From assembly GCA_945861725.1 (NCBI GenBank), contig CAMAVJ010000001.1:1-64000 (forward strand): DNA of 64,000 nucleotides, in the 5' to 3' direction. Below are positions 52,496 to 61,294 of this stretch, piece after piece. The DNA is from Rickettsia typhi (GTDB taxonomy: Bacteria > Pseudomonadota > Alphaproteobacteria > Rickettsiales > Deianiraeaceae). Each line of letters opens with the position of its first letter. Positions within the stretch are counted from its first letter, which is position 1. The notes under the pieces were generated by a model that worked only from the letters and a program-made list of their open reading frames with translations, had not been told where the DNA came from and made no database searches. The translations under genes and the position numbers were made by a program.

Positions 52496-53077
52496 TTAAT
52501 TCCATACATCCGAAAGCACACATATGTAATCCACGCAATCTAAAATATCCGAAATTTCATAAATATTTTCCGAAGAAATACCACCAATTATTGCAACTTT
52601 TACATCCGATTCATTACAAAACTCAATAATTGTCGATTTTTCACAAATTTGTGCTTTTTTCTTTGTTAAGCTTGGAAATATTGCACCAAACGAAACATAA
52701 TCTGCAACTCGTCCAAAAATTCTTGCCCTCTCAACTGAATTGTAACAGCTTACGCCGGTAATTTGTGTGCTTTTTTGTTTGAACAGCTCTAAATCTTGCA
52801 AATTAGCGTCGGAACTACCTACGTGAAGTCCGATTCCATACTCCAACGCAAGAGAAATATCATCATTAAGAACCATCGAAACTTGATATTTTTCACAAAT
52901 TGGCTTAATTGCAACAATTGCCTCTTTAATATCACTTTGTGAAACATTCTTTAAACGAAGCTGAAACAATGCGGGCTTGCAATATTGAGCATTAATGGAA
53001 AAAATTTCTTCCAATTGTGCTAAAAATATTGAAATATTCGGAATATTTTCGGGAGAAATTAAGTAAATCTGTGCCAT
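52496..53077 (-). CDS. thiE: Thiamine-phosphate synthase
   Basis: A TIM-barrel enzyme that joins HMP-PP and the thiazole phosphate to make thiamine phosphate. Motifs are FQLRLKNVSQ, VLNDDISLALEYGIGLHVGSSD (substrate and metal site) and YVSFGAIFPSLTKKKA. 193 residues, slightly shorter than usual. No other thi gene is adjacent, and 9 bases separate it from the barrel-protein gene upstream. Confidence 0.85.
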   Translation of the reverse strand: MAQIYLISPENIPNISIFLAQLEEIFSINAQYCKPALFQLRLKNVSQSDIKEAIVAIKPICEKYQVSMVLNDDISLALEYGIGLHVGSSDANLQDLELFKQKSTQITGVSCYNSVERARIFGRVADYVSFGAIFPSLTKKKAQICEKSTIIEFCNESDVKVAIIGGISSENIYEISDILDCVDYICVLSDVWN

Positions 53078-53086
53078 ATTATAATT

Positions 53087-54133
53087 TTAAAAATATATTC
53101 TTAAACCAATCGATGCAATGTAATTTTGAAAATTAATATCATTTGTCGGTTGAATAGACTTAATCTGTCCATCAAAATAGATTGTTTCAGTAACACGATA
53201 TCTTATTCCTCCGCCAAAAATAAAGGCTGGCATGAAGTTAAACATCGATTCCTTTGTCGTCAAGTCTTGTGCGACGCTACTAGTTCCAAGCGTTCCTGCG
53301 GAAAATCGTAAGTAATTCCAGCGGGAAATCGCCCCGCCACCAATCGTTACATATGGAATAAACCTACGAATTTTATCACTGGAACTTTCTCCAAAAAAAC
53401 TCAAAAATTCAAAATGTCGACTATAAAGTACCGCAAAATTTCTCTGAATATATTCAACATTATTATATTGTAGTGTCGTTGTTTGCGTTGCACCAGTGGA
53501 GTCAATGTAATCATATGAAATAGGAATACCATTTGCCGTTGAATCTGAATGGATAAATGATTTTTGATAAAACAATATCTCCCACTCACTATGCGTTCTA
53601 GCACTCAACTTTTTACCATAAGAAGCACTTATACCAAAACTTCGTTTATCCAAAAGAAGTTTGCCATTATTTGATGCACTAATTGTATTAAATACTTCTA
53701 TTGCGGCATTTTGTACAACAGTTGAACCTGAAATTTTATTTTGATAATCTTGAACAATGGTTGGCAAGGCGTAAAGATATCTGAAGCTGATGTAACTCAT
53801 CTGAGGAATTTTGTTTTTCAAATTCACATGCCTGTAATATTTACGCAACATTGTAAGTTCATCTTTCGTCGCATTTTGATGCTTTGGATTGTATTGATCG
53901 TAATCAAGAATTTTCACCTCCTGTTCGACACCACGCGGAATATACTTCTTATGAAGTGCCGGAAGATTATTAACGCCTGAAAAAGATGCACCTTCTGGCG
54001 ATTGCATTTGAGAATTATATGTTCCATATTTAAACGCATCATCTTCAGAATGCACTTCTTCGTCCAACGTTTCAGCCGATGCGTTGGTAAATGTAATAAT
54101 TGATACGATAACCAATAGAACACGCACGGGCAT
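53087..54133 (-). CDS. Outer-membrane beta-barrel protein
   Basis: A 348-residue protein with a signal peptide (MPVRVLLVIVSIITFTNASA). After about 100 residues of polar N-terminal sequence it has many alternating strands (SFGISASYGKKLSARTHSEWEILFYQK, RRFIPYVTIGGGAISRWNYLRFSAG, AFIFGGGIRYRVTETIYFDGQIK) and ends IASIGLRIYF, with the terminal Phe of BAM clients. It belongs to the surface-antigen type barrels of Rickettsiales by look, but I cannot name it. An upstream start at 54175 adds 14 residues. Confidence 0.75.
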   Translation of the reverse strand: MPVRVLLVIVSIITFTNASAETLDEEVHSEDDAFKYGTYNSQMQSPEGASFSGVNNLPALHKKYIPRGVEQEVKILDYDQYNPKHQNATKDELTMLRKYYRHVNLKNKIPQMSYISFRYLYALPTIVQDYQNKISGSTVVQNAAIEVFNTISASNNGKLLLDKRSFGISASYGKKLSARTHSEWEILFYQKSFIHSDSTANGIPISYDYIDSTGATQTTTLQYNNVEYIQRNFAVLYSRHFEFLSFFGESSSDKIRRFIPYVTIGGGAISRWNYLRFSAGTLGTSSVAQDLTTKESMFNFMPAFIFGGGIRYRVTETIYFDGQIKSIQPTNDINFQNYIASIGLRIYF

Positions 54134-54182
54134 GAATAAGTTAATTGACAAAAAGAAAAAGAAAGATTTATTCATAAAGTTA

Positions 54183-54211
54183 TTTACATTCTACAAAAAA
54201 TGTGCTATGGT
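54183..54211 (+). promoter_or_regulatory. Promoter of the small lipoprotein array
   Basis: TTTACA at 54183-54188 and TATGGT at 54206-54211, with a 17-base spacer and an extended -10 TGC directly before the -10. Expected transcription start near 54218 leaves a 36-base leader to the ATG at 54254. Confidence 0.65.
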
Positions 54212-54253
54212 TGTTAATAACAATAGTTTTAAAAAAGCAAGTTTTGCGAAACA

Positions 54254-54619
54254 ATGAAAACATTTTTTTTATTTTTGCTCATAATTTTTGGAATAATTTC
54301 CTGTGCAAAAGCACCTAAAGACTGGCATTCAAGATTTGGAAGACCATATTTTATGCGTATCAACCCCGAACAATATGAAGTTTCTGACAACGACTGGAAA
54401 GAAGGATTTAATGATGGCTGTGTCAGTGGAATGGAAACACACTCAGCCGGTATTAATAGAATTAACGCACCACAAATTGACGGCTGGAAAATGACAGGAC
54501 GCGATCCAAATAATCCCGATGCACCACACCCGATAATAAAATCTGGTCCAACGTATACAATCGGCTATATGGACGGCTATGAACATTGCACATACCAATA
54601 TGACTGGTGGGTTTTATAA
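54254..54619 (+). CDS. Small lipoprotein, tandem family member 1
   Basis: A 121-residue lipoprotein: the signal peptide ends FGIISCAK. The mature part has the family core NDWKEGFNDGCVSGMETHS and, after about 60 residues, YTIGYMDGYEHCTYQY. Two motifs, W..GF.DGC.SG and Y..G...GY..C, recur in the next genes. No known domain is recognisable. It opens a run of five genes on this strand, 6 bases before the second. Confidence 0.75.
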   Translation: MKTFFLFLLIIFGIISCAKAPKDWHSRFGRPYFMRINPEQYEVSDNDWKEGFNDGCVSGMETHSAGINRINAPQIDGWKMTGRDPNNPDAPHPIIKSGPTYTIGYMDGYEHCTYQYDWWVL

Positions 54620-54625
54620 AAATGT

Positions 54626-54979
54626 ATGAAAAATATAAACAAAATAATAATTTTGCTCATTTGCTCATTACAACTGTACGGGTGCAATATTCCATTCAAA
54701 TTTCCCCTTGGTCTTCCAACGCCAAATAACCTTATGAATCATGCACCAAAGGGTCCTCCAGATTTTCAATATGGCTGGGAAAATGGATGTGAAACAGGTT
54801 CTGCACAACTTGAAAATTCTTTTTATTCTGATATGAGAACCGTATGGTTTAAAAAAGATTTCCAATACGCCGAAGAACATCCTGATTATGAGGTCGGCTG
54901 GCAAATGGGATTTTGGTACTGCTTGCGTCTTTCTGAAAGGCGGATTGGTTTTAGTGACAGTAAGTCTATTGGTTTTTAA
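54626..54979 (+). CDS. Small lipoprotein, tandem family member 2
   Basis: A 117-residue lipoprotein with lipobox LQLYGCN. The family core is FQYGWENGCETGSAQLENS, and the second motif is YEVGWQMGFWYC. The middle contains a Pro/Gly/Asn segment (PLGLPTPNNLMNHAPKGPPD). It probably shares one transcript with its neighbours. Confidence 0.75.
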   Translation: MKNINKIIILLICSLQLYGCNIPFKFPLGLPTPNNLMNHAPKGPPDFQYGWENGCETGSAQLENSFYSDMRTVWFKKDFQYAEEHPDYEVGWQMGFWYCLRLSERRIGFSDSKSIGF

Positions 54980-54993
54980 TTTATGTAATGTTT

Positions 54994-55362
54994 ATGAAAA
55001 TTTCGCTTATTATCCCATTTTTGTTGATAACCTCCCTGACATCCTGCTGGATCCCAGGGCGAGAATTAACTCAAGCAGAGTTTATCCAAGAATCAAATGC
55101 TTCTCCCGTTCAAAAAAGAGCAATGTGGGAAGGTTGTATGGCGGCAAATACTCGTGAAAATGCACCAACATCAATACGGGACTTAGCCGAGGTTTCTCTC
55201 GATGGTGATATGGCAAGTAATGGTGAATATAAAACTGCATTTTCTTACGGCTATTATTACTGCCACTTGTATAAATCGCTTTATACTAGAGATTATATTG
55301 GAAAGGGACAAAACATGATTGGTTTCAAAGGCGATAACATTTCGTATAAATCTGGAATGTAA
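54994..55362 (+). CDS. Small lipoprotein, tandem family member 3
   Basis: A 122-residue lipoprotein from the ATG at 54994 (MKISLIIPFLLITSLTSC); one at 54988 adds two residues. The lipobox is LTSC. The family core is degenerate (VQKRAMWEGCMAANTRENAP), but the second motif, YKTAFSYGYYYCHLY, is clear. It lies 14 bases after member 2. Confidence 0.7.
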   Translation: MKISLIIPFLLITSLTSCWIPGRELTQAEFIQESNASPVQKRAMWEGCMAANTRENAPTSIRDLAEVSLDGDMASNGEYKTAFSYGYYYCHLYKSLYTRDYIGKGQNMIGFKGDNISYKSGM

Positions 55363-55369
55363 TTAATTC

Positions 55370-55398
55370 TTGCATTTGCCTTGAAAATATGGTACCAT
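55370..55398 (+). promoter_or_regulatory. Internal promoter before lipoprotein members 4 and 5
   Basis: TTGCAT at 55370-55375 and TACCAT at 55393-55398 with a 17-base spacer, 23 bases before the ATG at 55421. A palindrome, ATGGTACCAT, overlaps the -10. Confidence 0.45.
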
Positions 55399-55420
55399 TT
55401 ATGAAGGTCTTTAATAAATT

Positions 55421-55978
55421 ATGAAAAAAGTTTTTTTCCTGCTTTTGGTGGTAATTCTAACACAAATGCAGTCCTGTTCATATATTCAAGCAAGAGCCGT
55501 TCGCGGCATTCCAATGCTTGAAAAAATTATTAACAACGAATCAATGGATGAAATGACCAAAATGGGATTTTTCGACGGATGTTTCACGGGATACAGTGCA
55601 AGGGGTAACTCCTTTTATAAAACAATATTTTACTTCAGGCAAAACCCCGCATTAATTCGCGATGATAGATATCGCTTCGCTTGGGGGCGTGCCTATGGTA
55701 TATGTTTCCCTGAAGCTATTATGTGGTCATACAACCAATCACTTGGAAGTAAATTTGTGAATAAAGACATGATTACAAACGACTTTGCACCATTTGAAAT
55801 GCCAGTCACAATGCCGTTTGGAAATGATTCTGAAAGTAGACCTGCCGTTTGGTATTTTGATGAAAGTATCGATAGAGGTCTTCCTGGTGTTGCAAAGTTT
55901 AGCAACGATAATGGTACCTTCGGTGATGAAAATTTTTATGGAGTATTTGGTTCATGTTATTTATGCGAAAAAAAATAA
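55421..55978 (+). CDS. Lipoprotein, tandem family member 4 (long)
   Basis: A 185-residue lipoprotein with lipobox MQSCS. The family core is MTKMGFFDGCFTGYSARGNS, and the second motif is YRFAWGRAYGICFPEA. The C-terminal extension is polar and Asp/Gly-rich and contains CYLCEKK at the very end. The segment after the second motif looks like a fused additional domain. A fifth family gene overlaps its end. Confidence 0.7.
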   Translation: MKKVFFLLLVVILTQMQSCSYIQARAVRGIPMLEKIINNESMDEMTKMGFFDGCFTGYSARGNSFYKTIFYFRQNPALIRDDRYRFAWGRAYGICFPEAIMWSYNQSLGSKFVNKDMITNDFAPFEMPVTMPFGNDSESRPAVWYFDESIDRGLPGVAKFSNDNGTFGDENFYGVFGSCYLCEKK

Positions 55979-56484
55979 AGAGACTATTGGCGATGTTCAT
56001 TCTTCTTTCATCACTTTCATCGTGTCTTGGGGAATCTGGGCATTTTGAAGATTTACTAAAACCCGGTGGAAGATTTATGTCTTACATGCCAGCGGATTCA
56101 ACTGATGCGTATCAAGCGGGATGGAAAGACGGGTGTGAATCCGGTTTGAGTATTTTTGGTCACACAGTGCAAAAACATTTTTATAGATTTAAGAAAGATC
56201 AAAGATTTTTTGGAACAAAATTCGGCGATGAAAGAGACTTGTTCAACGGAAGAGAAATTACCGGCGATGACAAAATTGATTACACCACAGCTTGGGGAGC
56301 AACATATTCTTGGTGTAGGCATATTATGGTTGGAACACAATTTGGTGGAAAAAACCTTATGAGACCACAAATTTATGGAGATAATATGCTTGGTAACTTT
56401 GGAAGATTGCACGGCGTTGACCAAATTTATGAACTCCAAAACTGGGGGCAAGCAACGTCCGATGGCTTTTACGCAAACTGGTAA
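55963..56484 (+). CDS. Lipoprotein, tandem family member 5 (long)
   Basis: A 173-residue lipoprotein from ATG 55963 (MRKKIKRLLAMFILLSSLSSC); 55954 is also possible. The lipobox is LSSC. The family core is AYQAGWKDGCESGLSIFG, and the second motif YTTAWGATYSWCRHIM. The C-terminal half is unique (GGKNLMRPQIYGDNMLGNFGRL). It overlaps member 4 by 16 bases, so it is translated from the same message. Confidence 0.75.
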   Translation: MRKKIKRLLAMFILLSSLSSCLGESGHFEDLLKPGGRFMSYMPADSTDAYQAGWKDGCESGLSIFGHTVQKHFYRFKKDQRFFGTKFGDERDLFNGREITGDDKIDYTTAWGATYSWCRHIMVGTQFGGKNLMRPQIYGDNMLGNFGRLHGVDQIYELQNWGQATSDGFYANW

Positions 56485-56518
56485 TTTGTATAATGCACTG
56501 GTAGGATTTCTGTCTTTT

Positions 56519-57529
56519 TCAAAATGAAATCCTACAGAAATTTTGAAATTGACCAGAGAAATTTTTAATTTTAAAATTATATTCCTTAAAAATTCTTTCC
56601 GCAAATAATGCAGATGCACACGAAAGTTTGATAAACAAAAAATTCGCATAAGTTTCATAAATTTCCTCAATTTCTGTAAATTGTTCTAACCATAGCAATG
56701 TTTCACTTTTATTTTTCTGGTTCAAAAGATACCTTTGTGCCATTATTTCATCCGTAATATTTCGAAACAAATTTACTCCAATATGTGCAGTTAAATAATT
56801 CACATTATATGGAGCTTTAACCTTTAAAATCTCACTTTTGTATTGAGTAAAAATAAAACCAAGGCGAATTCCCGCAAGACCAAAAAACTTCGACAGTGTT
56901 CTTGTCACAATCAAATTATGATAATGCGTAATGTCTGAAACAAGAGATTGTTTGTCATATTGCTTACTAGAAAACTCAATGTATGCTTCATCAATAATAA
57001 CAAATGTTGTTGGTAATGATTCAATTATTTTCAGCAAATTTTGCCTCTGCGTTATACCACCTGTTGGGGCAAGTGGATTTGGAATAAATACAATTTTTGC
57101 TTCAGATTTTTTACAAAATGTAATAAATTCATCAACGGCAAGTGTGAAATCTTCATTCAAATTAAATTCTAAAACCTTCATTCCATGAATAATCGCGTAC
57201 TGTTTATACATTGAAAATGTTGGGTTTAAAACAACGGCAACTTCTCCAGTATCACACAAGCTTCGAATTATTAAATCCAAACCTTCATCGCTTCCGTTTG
57301 TAGCAATTGTAAATTCTGCACTTGAGGCATAAAACTTTGTAGAATGTTCCACTAATGTTTCATAAATCTTTTCAGGATAAAAGTTAATATCAGAAAAAAC
57401 ATCCTTCGTTAAAACGTCAATTGGCAAGATTGTAGCAAACGACTCATTATTATGTAAACGCCTTGTAGATGGTGAAAAAAATTCAGTTTTATATGGTAAA
57501 AGACCACTTAAATTTTTATTAAATTGCAT
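56519..57529 (-). CDS. hisC: Histidinol-phosphate aminotransferase
   Basis: A PLP-dependent class I/II aminotransferase that converts imidazole acetol phosphate to histidinol phosphate, the seventh step of histidine synthesis. NGSDEGLDLIIRSLCD and FIPNPLAPTGGI are conserved, and the PLP lysine is in TRTLSKFFGLAGIRLGF. It is shorter than many HisC (336 residues), with the C-terminal arm reduced. It faces the his operon from the other strand and shares its 46-base regulatory gap. It is in this location not in the main operon. Confidence 0.88.
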   Translation of the reverse strand: MQFNKNLSGLLPYKTEFFSPSTRRLHNNESFATILPIDVLTKDVFSDINFYPEKIYETLVEHSTKFYASSAEFTIATNGSDEGLDLIIRSLCDTGEVAVVLNPTFSMYKQYAIIHGMKVLEFNLNEDFTLAVDEFITFCKKSEAKIVFIPNPLAPTGGITQRQNLLKIIESLPTTFVIIDEAYIEFSSKQYDKQSLVSDITHYHNLIVTRTLSKFFGLAGIRLGFIFTQYKSEILKVKAPYNVNYLTAHIGVNLFRNITDEIMAQRYLLNQKNKSETLLWLEQFTEIEEIYETYANFLFIKLSCASALFAERIFKEYNFKIKNFSGQFQNFCRISF

Positions 57530-57536
57530 GAAACGC

Positions 57537-57566
57537 TTGACAAATAAAAAATTATTGTTCTACTGT
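57537..57566 (+). promoter_or_regulatory. Promoter of the his regulator and histidine operon
   Basis: TTGACA at 57537-57542 and TACTGT at 57561-57566, with an 18-base spacer. The -10 lies inside the palindrome at 57554-57577. Transcription would begin only a few bases before the ATG at 57576. Confidence 0.65.
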
Positions 57567-57577
57567 AGTAGAACAAT
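57554..57577. promoter_or_regulatory. Palindromic operator between hisC and the TrpR-like regulator gene
   Basis: Perfect 11-base arms, ATTGTTCTACT and AGTAGAACAAT, separated by GT. It covers the -10 of the forward promoter and overlaps the first two bases of the regulator's ATG. It also lies 25 bases upstream of hisC. Binding here could silence both directions. It is a strong candidate for autoregulation by the adjacent TrpR-type protein. A related site is at 24058. Confidence 0.65.
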
Positions 57578-57974
57578 GAAACGTCAATTGTCAATACAAA
57601 AAATGAAAATAAAAAAGGAAAATTCAAAAAGCATAAAAAAGATACCCAAAGACCGCTCTGCAATTTTAACAAAAATTAAACAAATTGAGGTTCCAGTTAT
57701 TAAACTTGATATCGCAAAAATACTTACAACTATTGATGATAAAGAGATTATGATTAAGTTTCTCAAGGATATCACAACTCCGCAAGAACTATCCACACTT
57801 CAAGAAAGACTTAACATTGTTATGATGCTCAAAAATAACATTCCATACAGAGAAATCTCCAAAAGAACATCATCGTCTCTTGTAACAGTTACAAGGGTTT
57901 CAAGGTTTTTTAAAAACGAATCTAACGGCGGATATCGCTGGATTTTAGAAAATATCGAAAAATTTACAAAATAA
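57576..57974 (+). CDS. TrpR/YerC-family DNA-binding regulator
   Basis: A 132-residue helix-turn-helix protein. The first 55 residues are basic and Lys-rich; the rest is a TrpR-superfamily domain of YerC/YecD type (FLKDITTPQELSTLQERLNIVMMLKNNIPYREISKRTSSSLVTVTRVSRFF ... GGYRWILENI). From memory, YerC-type proteins are predicted histidine regulators in some Firmicutes. Here it heads the histidine operon, 2 bases before hisG, and a palindrome covers its own promoter. A frame from an ATG at 57528 overlaps hisC and was not used. Confidence 0.8.
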   Translation: MKRQLSIQKMKIKKENSKSIKKIPKDRSAILTKIKQIEVPVIKLDIAKILTTIDDKEIMIKFLKDITTPQELSTLQERLNIVMMLKNNIPYREISKRTSSSLVTVTRVSRFFKNESNGGYRWILENIEKFTK

Positions 57975-57976
57975 AT

Positions 57977-58828
57977 ATGCTCAAAATTGCCGTTCAAAAA
58001 AGCGAAAGAATTTCAAAACCATTTTTGGATTTACTTGCAAAGTGCGGACTCAAAACCGAAGGAATACAATCAAAGCTTTACTATAAATTCAGCCAACTTC
58101 CAATTGAACTTTACTTCATTCGCGGGTCAGATATACCTGCCCTTTTGAAGGAAAACTTTGATATCGCAATTCTTGGAAAAGATAGTTTTTTAGAATACAA
58201 GCTTGCTGAGTTTTGCGAAATCACAAAGAATCTCGGGTTTGCCAAAGCAAGGCTATCATTTGCTGGCAAATCGGGTGAATTTTCAAAAAGTGCAATTAAC
58301 GGAAAAAGAATTGCAACATCATATTCTAATATTTTAGAAAATTTCCTTAAAGAAAATAATATTTCCGCACAAATAATTGAAATGCAGGGTTCCGTTGAAT
58401 CGTCAATCAAATTGGAAATTTCAGACATAATACTTGATATAGTCCAAACGGGATCAACTCTTTTAGAGCACGGACTTTCCGAATATTTTCCAATTATGGA
58501 ACTCGAAGCAATTATGGTTCAAAAACTTATTTCCAATAACACATCGGCATCAGAAACTCTGAATAAACTTCTGTTTAGAATCAACGCCGTTTTAAATGGA
58601 AAACCATGCAAATATGTTATGTTTAACTTAAAGAAATCACTTATTCCAAAAATCATCACAATACTCCCATCAGGGAAATCGCCTACAATTTTAAACCTTG
58701 CAAATGAAGAATATTGTGCAATCCACACCCTTTGCAATGAAAATGAACTTTGGGAAACATGCGAAGTTTTACAAAAAAGTGGTGCACAGGATATCCTAAT
58801 TAGCGACATTGATTTACGATTTTTATGA
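57977..58828 (+). CDS. hisG: ATP phosphoribosyltransferase, long form
   Basis: First step of histidine synthesis: ATP and PRPP give phosphoribosyl-ATP. The N-terminal VQKSERISKPFLDLLAKCGLK and the PRPP-site-like DIVQTGSTLLEHGLSE are present. At 283 residues it carries the C-terminal regulatory domain of the long form, which allows feedback by histidine, and needs no HisZ. Two bases separate it from the regulator gene; its stop overlaps hisD (ATGA). Confidence 0.9.
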   Translation: MLKIAVQKSERISKPFLDLLAKCGLKTEGIQSKLYYKFSQLPIELYFIRGSDIPALLKENFDIAILGKDSFLEYKLAEFCEITKNLGFAKARLSFAGKSGEFSKSAINGKRIATSYSNILENFLKENNISAQIIEMQGSVESSIKLEISDIILDIVQTGSTLLEHGLSEYFPIMELEAIMVQKLISNNTSASETLNKLLFRINAVLNGKPCKYVMFNLKKSLIPKIITILPSGKSPTILNLANEEYCAIHTLCNENELWETCEVLQKSGAQDILISDIDLRFL

Positions 58829-60027
58829 CAAATACCAGCACGGCAAAAACAACAGAAGCAATTCTTCTAGAAATCAAGGAAATGTGCCTGAAAAGTGGAC
58901 AAAGCGGATTAATTAAAATCACCAAAGAATTTGATAAAATTTCCCTTGAAAGATTTGCACTCAAAGTTCCCAATGATATTAGGCTCGACGAAGAACTAGA
59001 AAAAGCAATTACCACCGCACAAAACAATATTTACAAATTTCACAAAGCAGAACACACAAAGCTCCTCACATTTGAAAATGATAGAATTGAAACATCGCAA
59101 GGCATTGTGTGCTGGAAAAAATTCACACCAATTGAAAATATTGGTATTTATATTCCATCAAAGCTTTTTTCCAGTGTTTTGATGAACATAATTCCAGCAC
59201 AAATCGCAGAATGCAAAAACATCGTAATTTGTACACCTCCAAATCCAAGCGAAGAAATTTTATACACATTAAACCTTTTGGGGATTAAGGAAATTTACAC
59301 AATTGGCGGGGCACAGGCAATTTTTGCAATGGCTTACGGAATTGGTGAAATTCCACAAGTCAGTAAAATTTTTGGACCTGGTAATGAATTCGTCGATGGT
59401 GCAAAGAAAATAGTTTCAAGCCAAGTCGCAATTGATATGCCTGCTGGTCCAAGCGAAGTTTTGGTAATTTCAGACGGTCAAAACTACAAAAGCGTTCTCA
59501 CGGATCTCCTTGCTCAACTCGAACACGGAAAGGAATCACGAGCATGGCTCTTTTCAACGGACATCACGCTCATTGCACGCATTGAAAATGAAATTCATAA
59601 TTTTGCAAAAACCTGCAAAAGATGGAACATTTTAGAACATTCGATTAAAAATTTAACTACTCAACACTACGAAACAATTAACGAAGCGATTGAGGAATCA
59701 AATAAAATTGCCCCCGAACACTTAATTCTAAATGTTCAAAATGCGAATCACTACCTTGAAAAAATTACGAACGCAGGTTCGGTTTTTATTGGTCAACATA
59801 CATCTGAAGCTCTTGGAGATTATCTCAGTGGAACGAACCATGTACTTCCAACGTCTGGTTTTGCAAAAGCCTTTTCTGGACTCTCTGTCTTATCATTTGG
59901 AAAATTTATCACATTTCAAGAGGCGACACAATCTGGAATTTTGGAAATTGCTAGAAGTGTTGTTGTTATGGCGGAAGCGGAAGGTCTTGAAATGCATGCA
60001 CAATCAGTTATTGAGCGAATATCGTGA
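58825..60027 (+). CDS. hisD: Histidinol dehydrogenase
   Basis: Zinc- and NAD-dependent oxidation of histidinol to histidine, the last two steps. The motifs GPGNEFVDGAKKIV, DMPAGPSEVLVISDG (the NAD site) and TSEALGDYLSGTNHVLPTSG (with zinc and catalytic residues) are intact. 400 residues, slightly shorter than the usual 430. Overlaps hisH by four bases (GTGA). Confidence 0.95.
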   Translation: MTNTSTAKTTEAILLEIKEMCLKSGQSGLIKITKEFDKISLERFALKVPNDIRLDEELEKAITTAQNNIYKFHKAEHTKLLTFENDRIETSQGIVCWKKFTPIENIGIYIPSKLFSSVLMNIIPAQIAECKNIVICTPPNPSEEILYTLNLLGIKEIYTIGGAQAIFAMAYGIGEIPQVSKIFGPGNEFVDGAKKIVSSQVAIDMPAGPSEVLVISDGQNYKSVLTDLLAQLEHGKESRAWLFSTDITLIARIENEIHNFAKTCKRWNILEHSIKNLTTQHYETINEAIEESNKIAPEHLILNVQNANHYLEKITNAGSVFIGQHTSEALGDYLSGTNHVLPTSGFAKAFSGLSVLSFGKFITFQEATQSGILEIARSVVVMAEAEGLEMHAQSVIERIS

Positions 60028-60590
60028 AAATTGGGATTTTAAACAGTGGCGGATATAATCTAAATTCAATCAAATTCGCGTTAAATCGAATAGGAGTTTT
60101 TAATATTATAATCATAAAATCACAAGTTGAATTTGATTCATGCGATAAAATTATTATACCTGGTGTTGGACACGCAAAAACAGCAATGGAAATGATTTTA
60201 TCGCAAAATTTAGCTCATTGTATCAAGAACACAAAAAAATCCGTGCTTGGGATTTGCCTTGGAATGCAAATTATGTTTAAGCATTCAGCCGAAGGAAATG
60301 TTGACTGCCTTGGGATTTTTGACGGCAATGTTGTGAAAATCCCCGATGATATTCAAACACCGCAAATGGGCTGGAATCAAATCATTGGGGGAAAGTATGA
60401 CGGGAAATTTGTTTTTTTCGCAAATAGTTTTTACACACCAATTGGGGATTGCACTGAATCGTTCGTTGAACACTTTGGAATTAAAATTTCAGCAACTGTT
60501 CGTAAAAATAACTTCATCGGTTGCCAATTTCATCCTGAGAAATCTGGGGCAATAGGTGAACAAATACTTAACGATTTTATTAATTTATGA
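60024..60590 (+). CDS. hisH: Imidazole glycerol phosphate synthase, glutamine amidotransferase subunit
   Basis: It supplies ammonia to HisF. The class I glutamine amidotransferase nucleophile is the Cys of VLGICLGMQIMFKHS, and the His/Glu pair is in CQFHPEKSG. It starts with GTG at 60024. 188 residues. It overlaps hisA (ATGA). Confidence 0.93.
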   Translation: MKIGILNSGGYNLNSIKFALNRIGVFNIIIIKSQVEFDSCDKIIIPGVGHAKTAMEMILSQNLAHCIKNTKKSVLGICLGMQIMFKHSAEGNVDCLGIFDGNVVKIPDDIQTPQMGWNQIIGGKYDGKFVFFANSFYTPIGDCTESFVEHFGIKISATVRKNNFIGCQFHPEKSGAIGEQILNDFINL

Positions 60591-61294
60591 GACACTTCGT
60601 AATACCATCAATTGACTTGTTAGACGGTAAGATTGTGAGGCTACACAAAGGAAATTATGCGGAAAAAACTATTTATAATGTCGAAATTTCAGCATTGATG
60701 GAAAAATATCAATCGTTTAAAAGACTTCATATTGTGGATCTCAACGGTGCAAAAAACGATGGTATTACGAACTTAAAATTAATTCAGGAAATCCGCACTC
60801 AATTCTATGGTGTAATTCAACTTGGCGGTGGAATTCGCACGCTGAAAATCGCACAAAGCATTTTAGATTCTGGAATTAACGCTGTAGTTCTTGGTACAAT
60901 TGCCATAACAAATTGTGAACTAACAAAGGAAATAATCGCAACACTTGGCAAGGAAAATGTTGTTTTAGCAATTGATTGCAAATTTGAAAATGGCAAATAT
61001 TTTCCAAAGGCAAGCGGTTGGTTGGTTGGCTCAAAAATTGATCTTTTCACAACTCTTGGGCAATATGGCGATACTGCACAAAACATTTTGGTTACTGATA
61101 TTTCAGTTGATGGTACAATGCAAGGAGCAAATGTCGAACTCTATCGCCAAATTAAAAAACGCTTTCCACAGTTCAAATTACAAGCATCTGGTGGCGTTTC
61201 TTGCCTTGGTGACCTTGAAAAATTGAATGAAATTACAGATTTTGCAATCGTTGGAAAGGCACTATATGAAGGAATTATTGATGATTTAAAATGA
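60587..61294 (+). CDS. hisA: ProFAR isomerase
   Basis: A TIM-barrel isomerase (phosphoribosyl-formimino-AICAR-phosphate to its ribulosyl form). The signature SIDLLDGKIVRLHKGNY near the start has the catalytic Asp, and IQLGGGIRTLK and LQASGGVSCLGDL are phosphate-binding loops. 235 residues. Overlaps hisF (ATGA). Confidence 0.94.
   Translation: MRHFVIPSIDLLDGKIVRLHKGNYAEKTIYNVEISALMEKYQSFKRLHIVDLNGAKNDGITNLKLIQEIRTQFYGVIQLGGGIRTLKIAQSILDSGINAVVLGTIAITNCELTKEIIATLGKENVVLAIDCKFENGKYFPKASGWLVGSKIDLFTTLGQYGDTAQNILVTDISVDGTMQGANVELYRQIKKRFPQFKLQASGGVSCLGDLEKLNEITDFAIVGKALYEGIIDDLK

Noticed and set aside
56098..56670. 190-codon minus-strand frame across lipoprotein 5 and hisC
   Set aside because: It overlaps two well-supported genes on both sides and shows no domain.
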